Of a stretch of 64,000 nucleotides of DNA, positions 30,661 to 41,311 are shown in pieces. Location: NCBI RefSeq assembly GCF_005080885.1, contig NZ_CP034864.1, forward strand, positions 473,245 to 537,244. The letters are read 5' to 3'. Within the stretch, counting starts at the first letter, position 1. The number at the start of each line of letters is the position of its first letter. Origin of the DNA: Buchnera aphidicola (Macrosiphoniella sanborni) (GTDB lineage Bacteria; Pseudomonadota; Gammaproteobacteria; Enterobacterales; Enterobacteriaceae). Made by a program: the position numbers and the translations under genes. Under the pieces are notes generated by a model. It worked only from the letters and a program-made list of their open reading frames with translations. It was not told the DNA's origin and did not search any database.

Positions 30661-30748
30661 ATTTAAGTTAGTTAAAGTAGACTAAAATTATAAAAATTAT
30701 TTATACAAACAATATTAATTGTAATATCAAATTTTTTTAGGAATTAAA

Positions 30749-31363
30749 ATGCTATATAGTAATAATACAAAAAATGTCAATGGAACATTGATTCCAATGG
30801 TTATAGAACAACATTCTAGAGGAGAACGTTCATATGATATATATTCGAGATTATTAAAGGAAAGAATAATTTTTATTATAGGACCTATTGAAGATAATAT
30901 GGCAAATAATATCATAGCTCAAATATTATTTTTAGAATCTGAAAATCCAGAAAAAGATATATTTTTATATATTAATTCTCCAGGAGGTATCATTACTTCA
31001 GGTATGTCAATTTATGACACAATGCAATTTGTCAAACCAGAAATTAGTACTATTTGCATAGGTCAAGCATGTTCAATGGCTGCTTTGTTATTAACTTCTG
31101 GAACTAAAGGAAAAAGATTTTGTTTACCTAATTCTAAAGTCATGATTCATCAACCATTAGGTGGATATCAAGGACAAGCTTCAGACATTGCAATTCATGC
31201 ACGAGAAATTATGGCAATGAAAAAAAAACTAAATACATTAATGTCTTTTCATACAGGTCAATCTATAAAAAAAATTAATAAAGATACAGAACGTGATTGT
31301 TTTTTATCAGCATATGAATCTATTCAGTATGGACTAACTGATCTAGTTTTAACTAAACGTTAA
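30749..31363 (+). CDS. clpP: ATP-dependent Clp protease proteolytic subunit
   Basis: Serine peptidase forming a double-heptamer chamber that works with ClpX (or ClpA). It has 204 aa (E. coli 207). The catalytic Ser lies in [11 protein letters not shown] (E. coli GQAASMGAFLL), the His in [13 protein letters not shown] and the Asp in [31 protein letters not shown] is conserved. A Cys directly before the catalytic Ser is a small departure. TTTAGGAATTAAA before the ATG is a good ribosome-binding context. ClpX is encoded 94 bases downstream. Confidence 0.98.
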   Translation: MLYSNNTKNVNGTLIPMVIEQHSRGERSYDIYSRLLKERIIFIIGPIEDNMANNIIAQILFLESENPEKDIFLYINSPGGIITSGMSIYDTMQFVKPEISTICIGQACSMAALLLTSGTKGKRFCLPNSKVMIHQPLGGYQGQASDIAIHAREIMAMKKKLNTLMSFHTGQSIKKINKDTERDCFLSAYESIQYGLTDLVLTKR

Positions 31364-31457
31364 AATTTATTTAAGATATTTTTATAAGAAATTTTCTTTA
31401 AATACATAGAATCTATTTACTCAAAAAAACATAAAAAATATAAAAACGAGGTTAAGA

Positions 31458-32741
31458 ATGATAGACAAGAGTAAAGACAATTCTAAAACATTACTTTATT
31501 GTTCTTTTTGTGGGAAAAATCAAAAAGAAGTACAAAAGCTAATCGCTGGACCAACAGTTTATATATGTGATGAATGCATTAAATTATGTCATAATATTAT
31601 TACTGAAGAGACTCTAGAAAAAAAAATAAAAAATACTACAAATAAAATTAATCACTTACCTAAACCTGATGAAATAAAAAAATATTTAGATAACTATGTG
31701 ATTGGACAAGATCATACCAAAAAGATATTATCTGTTGCAGTTTATAATCATTATAAACGTTTACGTAATATTAACAATGATACACATACGGTAGAATTAG
31801 GTAAAAGTAATATTTTATTAATAGGACCAACAGGTAGTGGAAAAACATTGTTAGCACAAACATTAGCTAAATTTTTAGATGTTCCATTTGCTATTGCAGA
31901 TGCAACAACTTTAACAGAAGCAGGATATGTAGGAGAAGATGTTGAAAATGTTATTCAAAAATTATTACAAACATGTAAATATGATATTCAAAAAGCAGAA
32001 TTAGGTATTATTTATATAGATGAAATAGACAAAATAGCACGAAAATCTGATAATCCATCAATTACTAGGGATGTATCTGGAGAAGGAGTTCAACAAGCCT
32101 TGTTAAAATTAATTGAAGGAACTTTAGCTTCTATTCCTCCTCAAGGAGGACGGAAACATCCACAACAAGAATTTTTACAAATAAATACTGCGAATATATT
32201 ATTTATATGTGCCGGAGCATTTTTAGAATTATCTAAAATCATTTCCAAAAGACTAGATACTGGAACAGAAATAGGTTTTAACGCAAATGTCAAGGAAAAA
32301 AAACAAAAAATATCAGAAGACTGTTTGTTAAAAAAAGTTGAACCTGAAGATTTAGTGAAATTTGGATTAATTCCTGAATTTATTGGTCGTTTACCAATTA
32401 TAACAATATTAAATCAATTAACTGAAGATATACTAACTCAAATATTATATCAACCTAAAAATGCTTTAATTAAACAATATCAAATGTTATTTCAATTAGA
32501 TAAAGTTCAATTAGAATTCAATACAGCATCTATTAAAGCTATTGCTCAAAAAGCAATAAATAAAAAAACAGGTGCTAGAGGCCTTCGTTCTATTATTGAA
32601 AATATATTATTAAATACAATGTACGAATTACCATCTATGGATCATGTAAAAAAAGTTTTAATTAATGAATCAGTTATCAATTCTAATTCATCACCTAAAA
32701 TAATATATGAAAAAAAACAAATCAAAAAAAGCATCGAGTAA
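31458..32741 (+). CDS. clpX: ClpX, ATPase subunit of ClpXP
   Basis: AAA+ unfoldase feeding ClpP; 427 aa (E. coli 424). The N-terminal zinc domain has paired cysteines (CSFCGKN and ICDECIKLC, residues about 15-43). Walker A is [11 protein letters not shown] near 122, the pore loop GYVGEDVEN, Walker [14 protein letters not shown], and the arginine-finger region [28 protein letters not shown] marks sensor 2 and the C-terminal domain. An ideal GAGGTTAAG precedes the ATG. A strong A/T hairpin 26 bases after the stop probably ends the clpPX message. Confidence 0.98.
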   Translation: MIDKSKDNSKTLLYCSFCGKNQKEVQKLIAGPTVYICDECIKLCHNIITEETLEKKIKNTTNKINHLPKPDEIKKYLDNYVIGQDHTKKILSVAVYNHYKRLRNINNDTHTVELGKSNILLIGPTGSGKTLLAQTLAKFLDVPFAIADATTLTEAGYVGEDVENVIQKLLQTCKYDIQKAELGIIYIDEIDKIARKSDNPSITRDVSGEGVQQALLKLIEGTLASIPPQGGRKHPQQEFLQINTANILFICAGAFLELSKIISKRLDTGTEIGFNANVKEKKQKISEDCLLKKVEPEDLVKFGLIPEFIGRLPIITILNQLTEDILTQILYQPKNALIKQYQMLFQLDKVQLEFNTASIKAIAQKAINKKTGARGLRSIIENILLNTMYELPSMDHVKKVLINESVINSNSSPKIIYEKKQIKKSIE

Positions 32742-32767
32742 ATAAAAAGAACATTCGATGATCTTAA

Positions 32768-32793
32768 AAAATAAAAGTAATAACTTTTATTTT
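32768..32793 (+). terminator. Terminator-like hairpin after clpX
   Basis: A perfect 11-bp stem, AAAATAAAAGT (32768-32778) with ACTTTTATTTT (32783-32793), has a 4-base loop AATA. The second arm ends in T-rich sequence. Its place just after clpX fits an intrinsic terminator adapted to an AT-rich genome. Confidence 0.5.
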
Positions 32794-32799
32794 CTCAAA

Positions 32800-32822
32800 C
32801 GCTTAACATCACATGTCAAGCG
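32800..32822 (+). promoter_or_regulatory. Second hairpin upstream of the lon promoter region
   Basis: CGCTT pairs with AAGCG and ACAT with ATGT around the loop CAC, with one A/C mismatch between the two stems. It is more GC-rich than its surroundings and lies between the clpX terminator and the candidate lon promoter. It could be an operator-like site or part of the terminator. Function is unknown. Confidence 0.35.
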
Positions 32823-32836
32823 ACCATTCCGATATA

Positions 32837-32868
32837 CTTGACTGATTATAGGTATAAATACCGCATAT
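32837..32868 (+). promoter_or_regulatory. Candidate heat-shock type promoter of lon
   Basis: CTTGAC (32837-32842) resembles the -35 box and CCGCATAT (32861-32868) the CCCCATNT -10 box of sigma-32 promoters. E. coli lon has such a promoter about this far upstream. The 18-base spacer is longer than the usual 13-15, so the match is imperfect. Confidence 0.3.
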
Positions 32869-32904
32869 TTTATTATTACATCTTGCAGATTTTAACAATA
32901 AATA

Positions 32905-32934
32905 GCGGAAATTCAACTACTAAGAGAGAGCTCT
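32905..32934 (+). promoter_or_regulatory. Conserved lon leader and ribosome-binding site
   Basis: The 30 bases before the lon ATG are unusually GC-rich. From memory they are almost the same as the E. coli lon leader: GCGGAAATT, then AACTA, then AAGAGAGAGCTCT directly before ATG. The last eight bases, AGAGCTCT (32927-32934), are self-complementary and overlap the likely ribosome-binding GAGAG. The first coding bases also match. Such conservation in an untranslated leader points to translational control of Lon. Confidence 0.55.
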
Positions 32935-35283
32935 ATGAATTCTGAGCGTTCTGAACGTATTACAATCCCTGTCTTGCCATTAAGAGATGTAGTAATATAT
33001 CCTCATATGGTAATTCCATTATTTGTAGGTCGTAAAAAATCAATTCAATGTATTGAAAATTCTATGAATAATGATAAAAAAATTATGTTGATTGCACAAA
33101 AAGAAGCATCTAAAGATGAACCTACTGAAAAAGATTTATTTAAAATTGGAACCATTAGTGCAATTTTACAAATGTTAAAATTACCAGATGGAACAGTAAA
33201 AGTGCTAATAGAAGGACTTCAACGTGGTTCTATTCACAATTTAATAAACAATGGACAGCACTTTATTGCAGAAGTTGAATTAATTTTTTCTCCAAAAATA
33301 TTAGAAAAAGAACAAGAAATATTAATCCGAACTACAATTAATCAATTTGAATCTTATATTAAACTAAATAAAAAAATTCCATCAGAAATATTAAATACTC
33401 TTAATAATATTACAAATTCAGAAAAATTAGCAGATACTATTGCTGCTCATATGCCATTAAAATTAACTGATAAACAATCAGTATTAGAAATACGTAATAT
33501 CAATGAAAGATTAGAGTTTTTAATGGCGATTATGGAATCTGAAATAGATTTATTGTTAGTAGAAAAAAGAATTAGAGATCGTGTCAAAAAACAAATGGAA
33601 AAGAGTCAAAGAGAATATTATTTAAATGAACAAATGAAAGCTATTCAAAGAGAATTAGGAGATATGGATGAAGTTCCAGATGAAAATCAAATATTAAAAC
33701 GTAAAATTAAAATATCCAAAATGCCTAAAGAAGCTAAAGAAAAAACGGAATCAGAATTACAAAAATTAAAAATGATGTCACCGATGTCGGCAGAAGCAAC
33801 AGTAGTGCGCAGTTATATTGATTGGATGATACAAATCCCTTGGTATACTCGAACTAAAATAAAAAAAGATATCCAACAAGCTAAAAAAATTTTAGATCTT
33901 GATCATTTTGGTCTTGAAAAAGTTAAAGAAAGAATATTAGAATATTTAGCAGTACAAAGTCGACAAAATAAAATAAAAGGTCCTATATTATGTTTAATTG
34001 GTCCTCCTGGTGTAGGAAAAACATCATTAGGTAAATCAATTGCAAGATCAACAGGAAGAAAATATGTACGCATGGCATTAGGAGGGATCAGAGATGAAGC
34101 TGAAATTAGAGGTCATAGACGCACATATATAGGTGCTATGCCCGGAAAATTAATTCAAAAAATGGTAAAAGCCAAGGTAAAAAATCCTTTATTTTTACTA
34201 GATGAAATTGATAAAATGTCTTGTGATATTAGAGTAGATCCAGCTTCTGCTTTATTAGAAGTTTTAGACCCAGAACAAAATACAACATTTAATGATCATT
34301 ATCTAGAAGTAGATTATGATCTTTCTGATGTAATGTTTGTAGCAACATCTAATTCTATGAATATACCTTCACCACTTCTTGATCGTATGGAAATTATAAG
34401 ACTTTCTGGTTATACTGAAAATGAAAAATTAAACATAGCAAAAAAATATCTCTATCCAAAACAAATAGAAAGAAACGCATTAAAAAAAGATGAATTAATA
34501 ATTACTGATTGTGCAATAATAAATATTATTCAACATTATACTCGTGAAGCTGGAGTGCGCAATTTAGAAAGAGAAATTTCTAAAATATGTAGAAAGGTAG
34601 TAAAAAATTTACTTTTAGATAAATCTTTAAATAACATCATAGTTGATAGTAAGAATCTAAAAAAATTTTTAGGTATAAAACGTTTTGACTATGGAAAAAT
34701 TCACAAAAAAAACCAAATTGGTCAAGTGATTGGTTTAGCTTGGACAGAAGTTGGTGGAGAATTGCTAACTATTGAAACTGCATGTATACCAGGAAAAGGA
34801 AAACTTACATATACTGGCTCTTTAGGGGAAGTTATGCAAGAATCTATTCAAGCAGCATTGACTGTAGTTCGTTCTCAAGCACATAAATTAGGGATTCAAA
34901 AAAATTTTTATGAAAAATATGATATTCATGTTCATGTTCCTGAAGGTGCAACACCAAAAGATGGACCAAGTGCTGGTATCGCAATGTGTACAGCTATAGT
35001 TTCATCACTAAAAAGTAATCCTGTTAAATATAATATCGCAATGACAGGGGAAATAACTTTATTAGGTCAAGTATTACCTATTGGTGGATTAAAAGAAAAA
35101 CTATTAGCAGCACATCGTGGAGGGATCAAAATAGTATTAATACCATATGATAACAAACGTCATTTAGAAGAAATACCTCAAAATATTATTGAAGGATTAA
35201 AAATATATCCAGTAAAAAATATTACAGAAGTGTTAAAATTAGCATTAGAAAAAACACCTTATATTTTAATAAAGAAAAAATAA
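32935..35283 (+). CDS. lon: ATP-dependent protease Lon
   Basis: Homohexameric AAA+ protease degrading damaged and regulatory proteins; 782 aa (E. coli 784). The N-domain (LPLRDVVIYPHMVIPLFVGR) is followed by a coiled segment around residues 190-270. Walker A GPPGVGKTSLGKS lies near 356, Walker B LFLLDEIDKM near 420, and the proteolytic Ser in PKDGPSAGIAM near 679 with its Lys in GGLKEK near 722. All catalytic parts are intact. It lies between clpX and ppiD; hupB, which separates lon and ppiD in E. coli, is missing. Confidence 0.98.
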   Translation: MNSERSERITIPVLPLRDVVIYPHMVIPLFVGRKKSIQCIENSMNNDKKIMLIAQKEASKDEPTEKDLFKIGTISAILQMLKLPDGTVKVLIEGLQRGSIHNLINNGQHFIAEVELIFSPKILEKEQEILIRTTINQFESYIKLNKKIPSEILNTLNNITNSEKLADTIAAHMPLKLTDKQSVLEIRNINERLEFLMAIMESEIDLLLVEKRIRDRVKKQMEKSQREYYLNEQMKAIQRELGDMDEVPDENQILKRKIKISKMPKEAKEKTESELQKLKMMSPMSAEATVVRSYIDWMIQIPWYTRTKIKKDIQQAKKILDLDHFGLEKVKERILEYLAVQSRQNKIKGPILCLIGPPGVGKTSLGKSIARSTGRKYVRMALGGIRDEAEIRGHRRTYIGAMPGKLIQKMVKAKVKNPLFLLDEIDKMSCDIRVDPASALLEVLDPEQNTTFNDHYLEVDYDLSDVMFVATSNSMNIPSPLLDRMEIIRLSGYTENEKLNIAKKYLYPKQIERNALKKDELIITDCAIINIIQHYTREAGVRNLEREISKICRKVVKNLLLDKSLNNIIVDSKNLKKFLGIKRFDYGKIHKKNQIGQVIGLAWTEVGGELLTIETACIPGKGKLTYTGSLGEVMQESIQAALTVVRSQAHKLGIQKNFYEKYDIHVHVPEGATPKDGPSAGIAMCTAIVSSLKSNPVKYNIAMTGEITLLGQVLPIGGLKEKLLAAHRGGIKIVLIPYDNKRHLEEIPQNIIEGLKIYPVKNITEVLKLALEKTPYILIKKK

Positions 35284-35312
35284 TATTATACTAGTAAAAT
35301 TAAAAAAATCTT

Positions 35313-35340
35313 GGCTGACAAAAATTGTCAGCCTTTATAT
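35313..35340 (+). terminator. Intrinsic terminator of lon
   Basis: A perfect 8-bp GC-containing stem, GGCTGACA (35313-35320) with TGTCAGCC (35326-35333), has a 5-base loop. It is followed by TTTATATTT. It lies 30 bases after the lon stop and is one of the clearest classical terminators in the window. Confidence 0.8.
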
Positions 35341-35399
35341 TTCACAATAAACATATTTTTTCTTGAAAGAATATTGAAAATATATAGGATAATAAAATT

Positions 35400-37295
35400 A
35401 TGAAAAAATATTTTCTATCACGATCAAATCGTATTATGGTCAAGTGTATTTTAGGTATTATTATTTTTTCTTTAATATTCAGTACAATGCATGGTTATAT
35501 AAATTATAATTCTGAAAAATATATAGCAACCGTCAATGGTGAAAAAATTAGTCTAAACACTTTTAAAAAAATGTATTTTCTTGAACAAGAAAAACAAAAA
35601 AAAATCTTGGGAAAAAATTTTTTTAAAATATATAATAACAAAAATTTTATAAAAAAAACATACGATCATGTTATAATTCAATTAGTTAACAATATTCTTT
35701 TAGAGCAATATGCAAAAAAAATAAAATTACAAACCAATGACTCGGAGATTAAACAAATAATATTAAATTCTCCTTTATTTCAAAAAAATAAAATATTTAA
35801 CAAAGAACAATATTTTAATTATCTAGCATCTATAAATTTAACTAATGATGAATACATTAATATAATTAAAACAAAAATAAACACAGAAAATTTAATCAAT
35901 ACTATTATCCATAGTAGTTTTGTTTTAAAAAATGAACAAAATAATATTATAAAATTACTGTCTCAAAAAAGAGTAATTAAAAAATCAACTATTACAATCA
36001 ATCCGATAATTCATCAACAAAAAGTATCTAAAATCGAAGCACAGAATTATTTTTATAAAAATAGAAATAATTTTTATATTCCTGAAAAATTTAAAATACA
36101 TTTTGTTAAATTACATCTGAATCAGTTTAAATCTAGTTGTAATAATAAAGAAATTAATGATTTCTATTTTAAAAATATTCAACAATATTTCACAAAAGAA
36201 AAAAAAAGATACAGCATTATTCAAACTAAAAGTAAAAAAGAAGCTTTATTAATATTATCCGAATTATCTAATAAACCAGAAAATTTTTCAAAAATTGCTA
36301 AAACAAAATCAATTGATCCTATATCATCCCAAAAAGGTGGTGATATTGGTTGGATGTCATCTGAAATTATACCTAATGAAATTAAAATAGCTAATCTACA
36401 AAAAAAAAACCAAATATCTGATGTAATTCCATTTCATAATGAATTTTTAATTGTTAAATTAAATGACATTTCACCTCCTCGACAAAAAAACATTCAGGAA
36501 GTATCCAATATAATTACAAAAAAAATTCAATATAAAAAATCTTTAAATTTATATAATACTTTTATTAATCAAATCTCTAGTATTATTAAAAACGATCCAA
36601 AAAAAGTTGAAGATATTCTTAAAAAGAATAATTTATTAATTAAAGAAACAAATTGGTTTGATCAAAATTCTATTCCTAAAGATTTAAATTATGATATTTT
36701 AAAAAAAGTAATTTTTCAGGAAAAATTACTTCAAAAAAATCACGCATTAAAACCATATTTTAATTTTATTGTTTTAAACAAAAATACATCTTTTTTAATT
36801 AAATTAATAAATTTTCAAAACAAAAAAAAACAAGTATTTCAACAAGTTCAAAATAATATTATTAAGAAATTAAAAATCATAAAAGCTATACAATACACTA
36901 AACAAAAAGTAGAAAACATTATCCGTGAATTAAATGAAGGAAAAAATAATTTATTTCAGAAATCTCATCTATATTTTAGTAAACCTGAAATTATATCTCG
37001 CTATGATCATGATCCTATTACATCAATTATTTTTTCTTTACCTCAACCTAAAGACGGCAAAAAAAAATATGCTTCATATCAAGATCAAAATAAAAATTTT
37101 GTGATTGTATCACTTGAAAAAACTTATAATACAAAATTTTCTCCAGAAGAAAAAAATATGATTCTTGAATATTTGGAAAAAAATAATATCCAAGTTATTT
37201 TTGATTCTATTCTTAAAGACCTTCGTGAAAAATCAATTATTACATATAATAGGACAGAATATGATGAATATTTTATCAAGAATAACTCGAGATAA
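35400..37295 (+). CDS. ppiD: Periplasmic folding factor PpiD
   Basis: Membrane-anchored periplasmic chaperone of the parvulin/SurA group near the SecYEG exit; 631 aa (E. coli 623). One membrane helix near residues 14-34 leaves the N-terminus in the cytoplasm. A SurA-like N-terminal region (VNGEKISLNTFKKMYF) and the parvulin domain around residues 275-360 follow (KTKSIDPISSQKGGDIGWMS). The C-terminal half is rich in Lys and Asn and poorly conserved. AGGAT precedes the ATG. A terminator separates it from lon, so it has its own promoter. Confidence 0.94.
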   Translation: MKKYFLSRSNRIMVKCILGIIIFSLIFSTMHGYINYNSEKYIATVNGEKISLNTFKKMYFLEQEKQKKILGKNFFKIYNNKNFIKKTYDHVIIQLVNNILLEQYAKKIKLQTNDSEIKQIILNSPLFQKNKIFNKEQYFNYLASINLTNDEYINIIKTKINTENLINTIIHSSFVLKNEQNNIIKLLSQKRVIKKSTITINPIIHQQKVSKIEAQNYFYKNRNNFYIPEKFKIHFVKLHLNQFKSSCNNKEINDFYFKNIQQYFTKEKKRYSIIQTKSKKEALLILSELSNKPENFSKIAKTKSIDPISSQKGGDIGWMSSEIIPNEIKIANLQKKNQISDVIPFHNEFLIVKLNDISPPRQKNIQEVSNIITKKIQYKKSLNLYNTFINQISSIIKNDPKKVEDILKKNNLLIKETNWFDQNSIPKDLNYDILKKVIFQEKLLQKNHALKPYFNFIVLNKNTSFLIKLINFQNKKKQVFQQVQNNIIKKLKIIKAIQYTKQKVENIIRELNEGKNNLFQKSHLYFSKPEIISRYDHDPITSIIFSLPQPKDGKKKYASYQDQNKNFVIVSLEKTYNTKFSPEEKNMILEYLEKNNIQVIFDSILKDLREKSIITYNRTEYDEYFIKNNSR

Positions 37296-37792
37296 ACAAC
37301 TGTTTGTATAGAAATAACTTTTTAAAAAATACACATTTTGATAAAAAATATATCATTAATTATTATAAAAAAATTTTCATAACATTTTTTTATTTTCATG
37401 AATACTATTATATGATTTATAAAAATTTACTTAAAATTACTTGAAATTAATATTTTTTATAAATTATTAACATATTTGTTTTATTATATTGTATTTTATT
37501 CAGATGTATAACTTATAATTTAAATTTTATAAATATATAGAACATAAAATTAATTACAATATTCTCAAATATATTCGTTATTTAAATATGTATTTTATTT
37601 TTTGAATATATTTTTTTTATCCAATTTTCAAAATAGAAATATATTTTTGAGTTGATATTTGTTTATGTTATTTATGTTATTTTTTATAAATCATGTACAA
37701 TATTTTAAAATATATTAAATTATTGTTTAAAAAACAATAAATATTTTAATATTAAAAAATTAATTTTATAATATTTAAATTAGGGCGTTTTT
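37296..37792. other. Gene-free stretch between ppiD and mdlA
   Basis: About 500 A/T-rich bases with no supported gene. In E. coli several genes, including queC, lie here and all are gone. A 9-bp hairpin (TTATTGTTT at 37720-37728 with AAACAATAA at 37732-37740) lies 52 bases before mdlA and might affect its leader. Confidence 0.6.
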
Positions 37793-39541
37793 GTGAAATT
37801 ATTCAGTCAATTAAGATGGTTTTTTATACGAGAATGGACAAGATATTTAGGAGCAATTATATTATTAATAATAATTGCTATTTTACAATTATTACCACCT
37901 AAAATAGTGGGTCTTTTAATAGATTTGATTATAAAAAAAAATATTCATAATTTACAAATCATCATATGGATTTCTATTATTCTTGTAATTGCTATTATTG
38001 TTTATATGTTACGTTATTTATGGAGAATACTTTTATTTGGTGCTTCTTATAAATTAGCTATTGAATTAAGAGTGAAATTTTATTCTTATCTAAGTCAACA
38101 AAATCAAATATTTTATTTAAAAAATAGAACTGGAGATTTAATAGCTAGATCAACAAACGATGTAGATCGTATAGTATTTGCTGCAGGAGAAGGGGTGTTG
38201 ACGCTTGTAGATTCATTAGTTATGGGTTTATCTGTTTTAATAGTTATGAGTACTCAGATTAGTTTTTTATTAACTATTATTTCTCTATTACCTATGCCTA
38301 TTATGGCTTTATTAATTAAAAAATATGGAAAAGCATTACATGAAACTTTTCGTAATGCTCAGATTTCTTTTTCTTCATTAAATAATCAAACACAAGAAAT
38401 ACTCACTAGTATTCGCATGATCAGAGCTTTTGGATTAGAAAAAAATCAATTAAAAAAATTTAATCATATTGTTTCTGAAACAGGAAAAAAAAACATGGAA
38501 GTCGCTAAAATTGATGCTTGTTTTGATCCAGTCATTTATTTATCAGTAGCTTTTTCTAATTTATTAGCAATTATAAGTGGAGGATCATTAGTATGGAATA
38601 ATCAAATTACTATAGGACAATTAACTAGTTTTATTATGTATTTAGGATTAATGATTTGGCCTATGTTAGCATTAGCATGGATGTTTAATATAGTCGAACG
38701 AGGTAGTGCTGCATGGGAAAGAATTTATTCAATTATCAACACAGAACCTGACATTCCAGATGGAAATAAAAATATCCCAGAATCTCCTGGAATATTAAAA
38801 ATTAATATTAATAAATTTTATTATCCAAGTAAAACAATTCCATCTTTACAAAAGATAAATGTTATTCTTCAACCAGGAAATACTTTAGGTATTTGTGGAC
38901 CTACAGGATCTGGAAAAAGTACTATATTAAAACTTATTCAAAGACAATTTAATTTTATTAATAAAGAAGATATTACATATCATTCATTATCATTATTAGA
39001 ATTTAAAATTAATGATTGGCGCAGTCGTCTATCAGTTGTGAATCAAACTTCTTTTTTATTTTCAGATAGCATATCTAATAATATTTCTTTAGGAAAACCA
39101 AATGCGTCAAAAGAAGAAATTGAGACAGTAGCAAAACTAGCTGATATACATAAAGACATTATTGATTTACCAAATCAATATGATACTCAAGTCGGAGAGC
39201 GTGGTGTTATGTTATCTGGTGGTCAAAAACAACGTATTTGTATAGCACGTGCTTTATTGCTAAATACAGAAATATTAATACTTGATGATGCTCTATCTGC
39301 TGTCGATTCACAAACAGCAAGTAATATTTTAAATAATATTAACAATTGGAAGAAAAAGGGACATTCTTTAATTATTACAACACATCGTTTATCTACATTA
39401 ATTAACGCTAATGAAATTATAGTTATTAAAAATGGTGTAATTATACAAAGAGGAAATCATTTGAAATTAATTCAAGAAGAAAATTGGTATAAATCTATGT
39501 ATGATTATCAACAATTAGAAAAAAAACTTGAGGATTATTAA
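37793..39541 (+). CDS. mdlA: ABC transporter half MdlA
   Basis: ABC exporter half-transporter, 582 aa (E. coli 590), probably working as a dimer with MdlB in the inner membrane. The substrate is not established; the multidrug name comes from homology. A six-helix membrane domain (to about residue 300) with [22 protein letters not shown] precedes the ATPase domain. The latter has Walker [10 protein letters not shown] near 380, signature LSGGQKQR near 478, and Walker [13 protein letters not shown] with Asp at the catalytic Glu position, as in E. coli MdlA. It starts at GTG with AGGG upstream. Confidence 0.95.
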   Translation: MKLFSQLRWFFIREWTRYLGAIILLIIIAILQLLPPKIVGLLIDLIIKKNIHNLQIIIWISIILVIAIIVYMLRYLWRILLFGASYKLAIELRVKFYSYLSQQNQIFYLKNRTGDLIARSTNDVDRIVFAAGEGVLTLVDSLVMGLSVLIVMSTQISFLLTIISLLPMPIMALLIKKYGKALHETFRNAQISFSSLNNQTQEILTSIRMIRAFGLEKNQLKKFNHIVSETGKKNMEVAKIDACFDPVIYLSVAFSNLLAIISGGSLVWNNQITIGQLTSFIMYLGLMIWPMLALAWMFNIVERGSAAWERIYSIINTEPDIPDGNKNIPESPGILKININKFYYPSKTIPSLQKINVILQPGNTLGICGPTGSGKSTILKLIQRQFNFINKEDITYHSLSLLEFKINDWRSRLSVVNQTSFLFSDSISNNISLGKPNASKEEIETVAKLADIHKDIIDLPNQYDTQVGERGVMLSGGQKQRICIARALLLNTEILILDDALSAVDSQTASNILNNINNWKKKGHSLIITTHRLSTLINANEIIVIKNGVIIQRGNHLKLIQEENWYKSMYDYQQLEKKLEDY

Positions 39542-39548
39542 AAAATAG

Positions 39549-41309
39549 GTGAAAAATATTCATTATATCAAACGCTTAATTGAATTTTGGCCAATTTTAA
39601 AACGTTTGTCAAAATACGTTAATCCTTATAAAAAACAATTAATTCTTGCATCTTTTTTACTTTTAAGTGGATCAATATCAGAAGTTCTAGGTCCAATTTT
39701 GATAAGTTATTCTATTGATAATATTTTAGGAAAACATCAATTATATTTTATGACAATATCTATTGTAATTATATTATTCATTATATTACAAATATTGTCA
39801 GTATTTTTTAATTATTTTCAAGGTATTTTATTTAATAAAATTGCAGTAAAAGTTGTTAATAAATTGCGTCAAGATGTTATGTATGCTGCTTTAAGACAAC
39901 CTATTAGCACGTTTGATTCGCAACCTATTGGACAAATGATTTCTAAAGTTACTAATGATACTGAAGTAATTAAAGAATTATATGATACAGTTGCACCAAC
40001 ATTATTTCGTAGTGGAATATTAATTATTGTTATATTATTTGCTATGTTTACCTTAGAATGGCATATGGCTATGATAGCTTTATTGATTTTGCCTATCATC
40101 ATTACTATTATGCTATTTTATCAATATTATAGCACTCCTCTTTTAAGAAAAATGCGATATTACTTATCAGATATTAACAATAAATTTAATGAAACTATAA
40201 ATGGAATGAATGTAATTCAACAATTTCGTCAGGAATATAGTTTTAAAGAAAAAATACAACAAAGTAGTTATTTACATTATGCATCACGTATGAAAATATT
40301 GAGATTAGATGGTTTTTTACTACGACCATTATTAAGTTTAATATCTACGATTATTTTATGTAATTTTATATTTTTATTTATTTTTTTTCCTATAAAAATA
40401 TTCGAAGTAGGTATATTATATGCATTTATTACTTACTTAGGAAGATTGAATGAGCCTCTTATTGCTATCACTATTCAACAATCAGTCTTTCAACAATCTA
40501 TTGTTGCAGGAGAAAGAATTTTTTCATTAATAGATTCTCCCCAACAAAAATACGGAAAAAATAAAAATTTATTAAGAAGTGGAAAAATAGAAATTAAAAA
40601 TGTTAATTTTAAATACAAAAATTCTAAACAAAATATATTAAAAAATATTAATATTTATATTCCATCAAAAAGTTTTGTTGCATTTGTAGGAGATACAGGT
40701 AGTGGAAAAAGTACATTGGCAAATTTGATAATGGGCTATTACCCTATCAATAATGGACAAATATATTTAGATAATACATCTATTAATTTAATTAGTCATA
40801 CAGTGTTAAGAAAAAATATATTAATGGTACAACAAGATCCTATAGTTCTATCAGATACTGTTTTTGCTAATATTGCATTAGGGAGAAATATATCAGAAGA
40901 AAAAATATGGAATATATTAGATACTGTTTATCTTTCATCTTTAGTAAAATCTATGTCAAAGGGAATTTATTCTCTATTAGGAGAAGAAGGAAATAATTTA
41001 TCCGTAGGTCAAAAACAATTATTAGCTATTGCGAGAATATTAGTATCTTATCCTAAAATACTTATATTAGATGAAGCTACAGCTAATATTGATTCTGGTA
41101 CAGAACAACTAATTCAAAAAACACTTTTATCAATACGAAAAAATTGCACTTTAATAATTATTGCTCATAGATTATCTACAATTACTGAAGCAGATTTAAT
41201 TGTGGTTTTAAAGAAAGGAGAAATTATTGAATCTGGGACACATAAAAAATTATTAAACAAAAAGGGTGTTTATTGGCAAATGTATAAATGTCAAATATCG
41301 AAGAATTAA
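39549..41309 (+). CDS. mdlB: ABC transporter half MdlB
   Basis: Partner half-transporter, 586 aa (E. coli 593). The membrane domain carries FDSQPIGQMISKVTNDTEVIKELYD. The ATPase domain has Walker A GDTGSGKSTLANL near 384, a degenerate signature LSVGQKQLLAI, and a canonical Walker B LILDEATANID with the catalytic Glu. So MdlA has the good signature and MdlB the good Walker B, the asymmetry typical of heterodimeric exporters with one working ATP site. Start is GTG seven bases after the mdlA stop (TAGGTG context), implying coupling. Confidence 0.95.
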   Translation: MKNIHYIKRLIEFWPILKRLSKYVNPYKKQLILASFLLLSGSISEVLGPILISYSIDNILGKHQLYFMTISIVIILFIILQILSVFFNYFQGILFNKIAVKVVNKLRQDVMYAALRQPISTFDSQPIGQMISKVTNDTEVIKELYDTVAPTLFRSGILIIVILFAMFTLEWHMAMIALLILPIIITIMLFYQYYSTPLLRKMRYYLSDINNKFNETINGMNVIQQFRQEYSFKEKIQQSSYLHYASRMKILRLDGFLLRPLLSLISTIILCNFIFLFIFFPIKIFEVGILYAFITYLGRLNEPLIAITIQQSVFQQSIVAGERIFSLIDSPQQKYGKNKNLLRSGKIEIKNVNFKYKNSKQNILKNINIYIPSKSFVAFVGDTGSGKSTLANLIMGYYPINNGQIYLDNTSINLISHTVLRKNILMVQQDPIVLSDTVFANIALGRNISEEKIWNILDTVYLSSLVKSMSKGIYSLLGEEGNNLSVGQKQLLAIARILVSYPKILILDEATANIDSGTEQLIQKTLLSIRKNCTLIIIAHRLSTITEADLIVVLKKGEIIESGTHKKLLNKKGVYWQMYKCQISKN

Positions 41310-41311
41310 GA

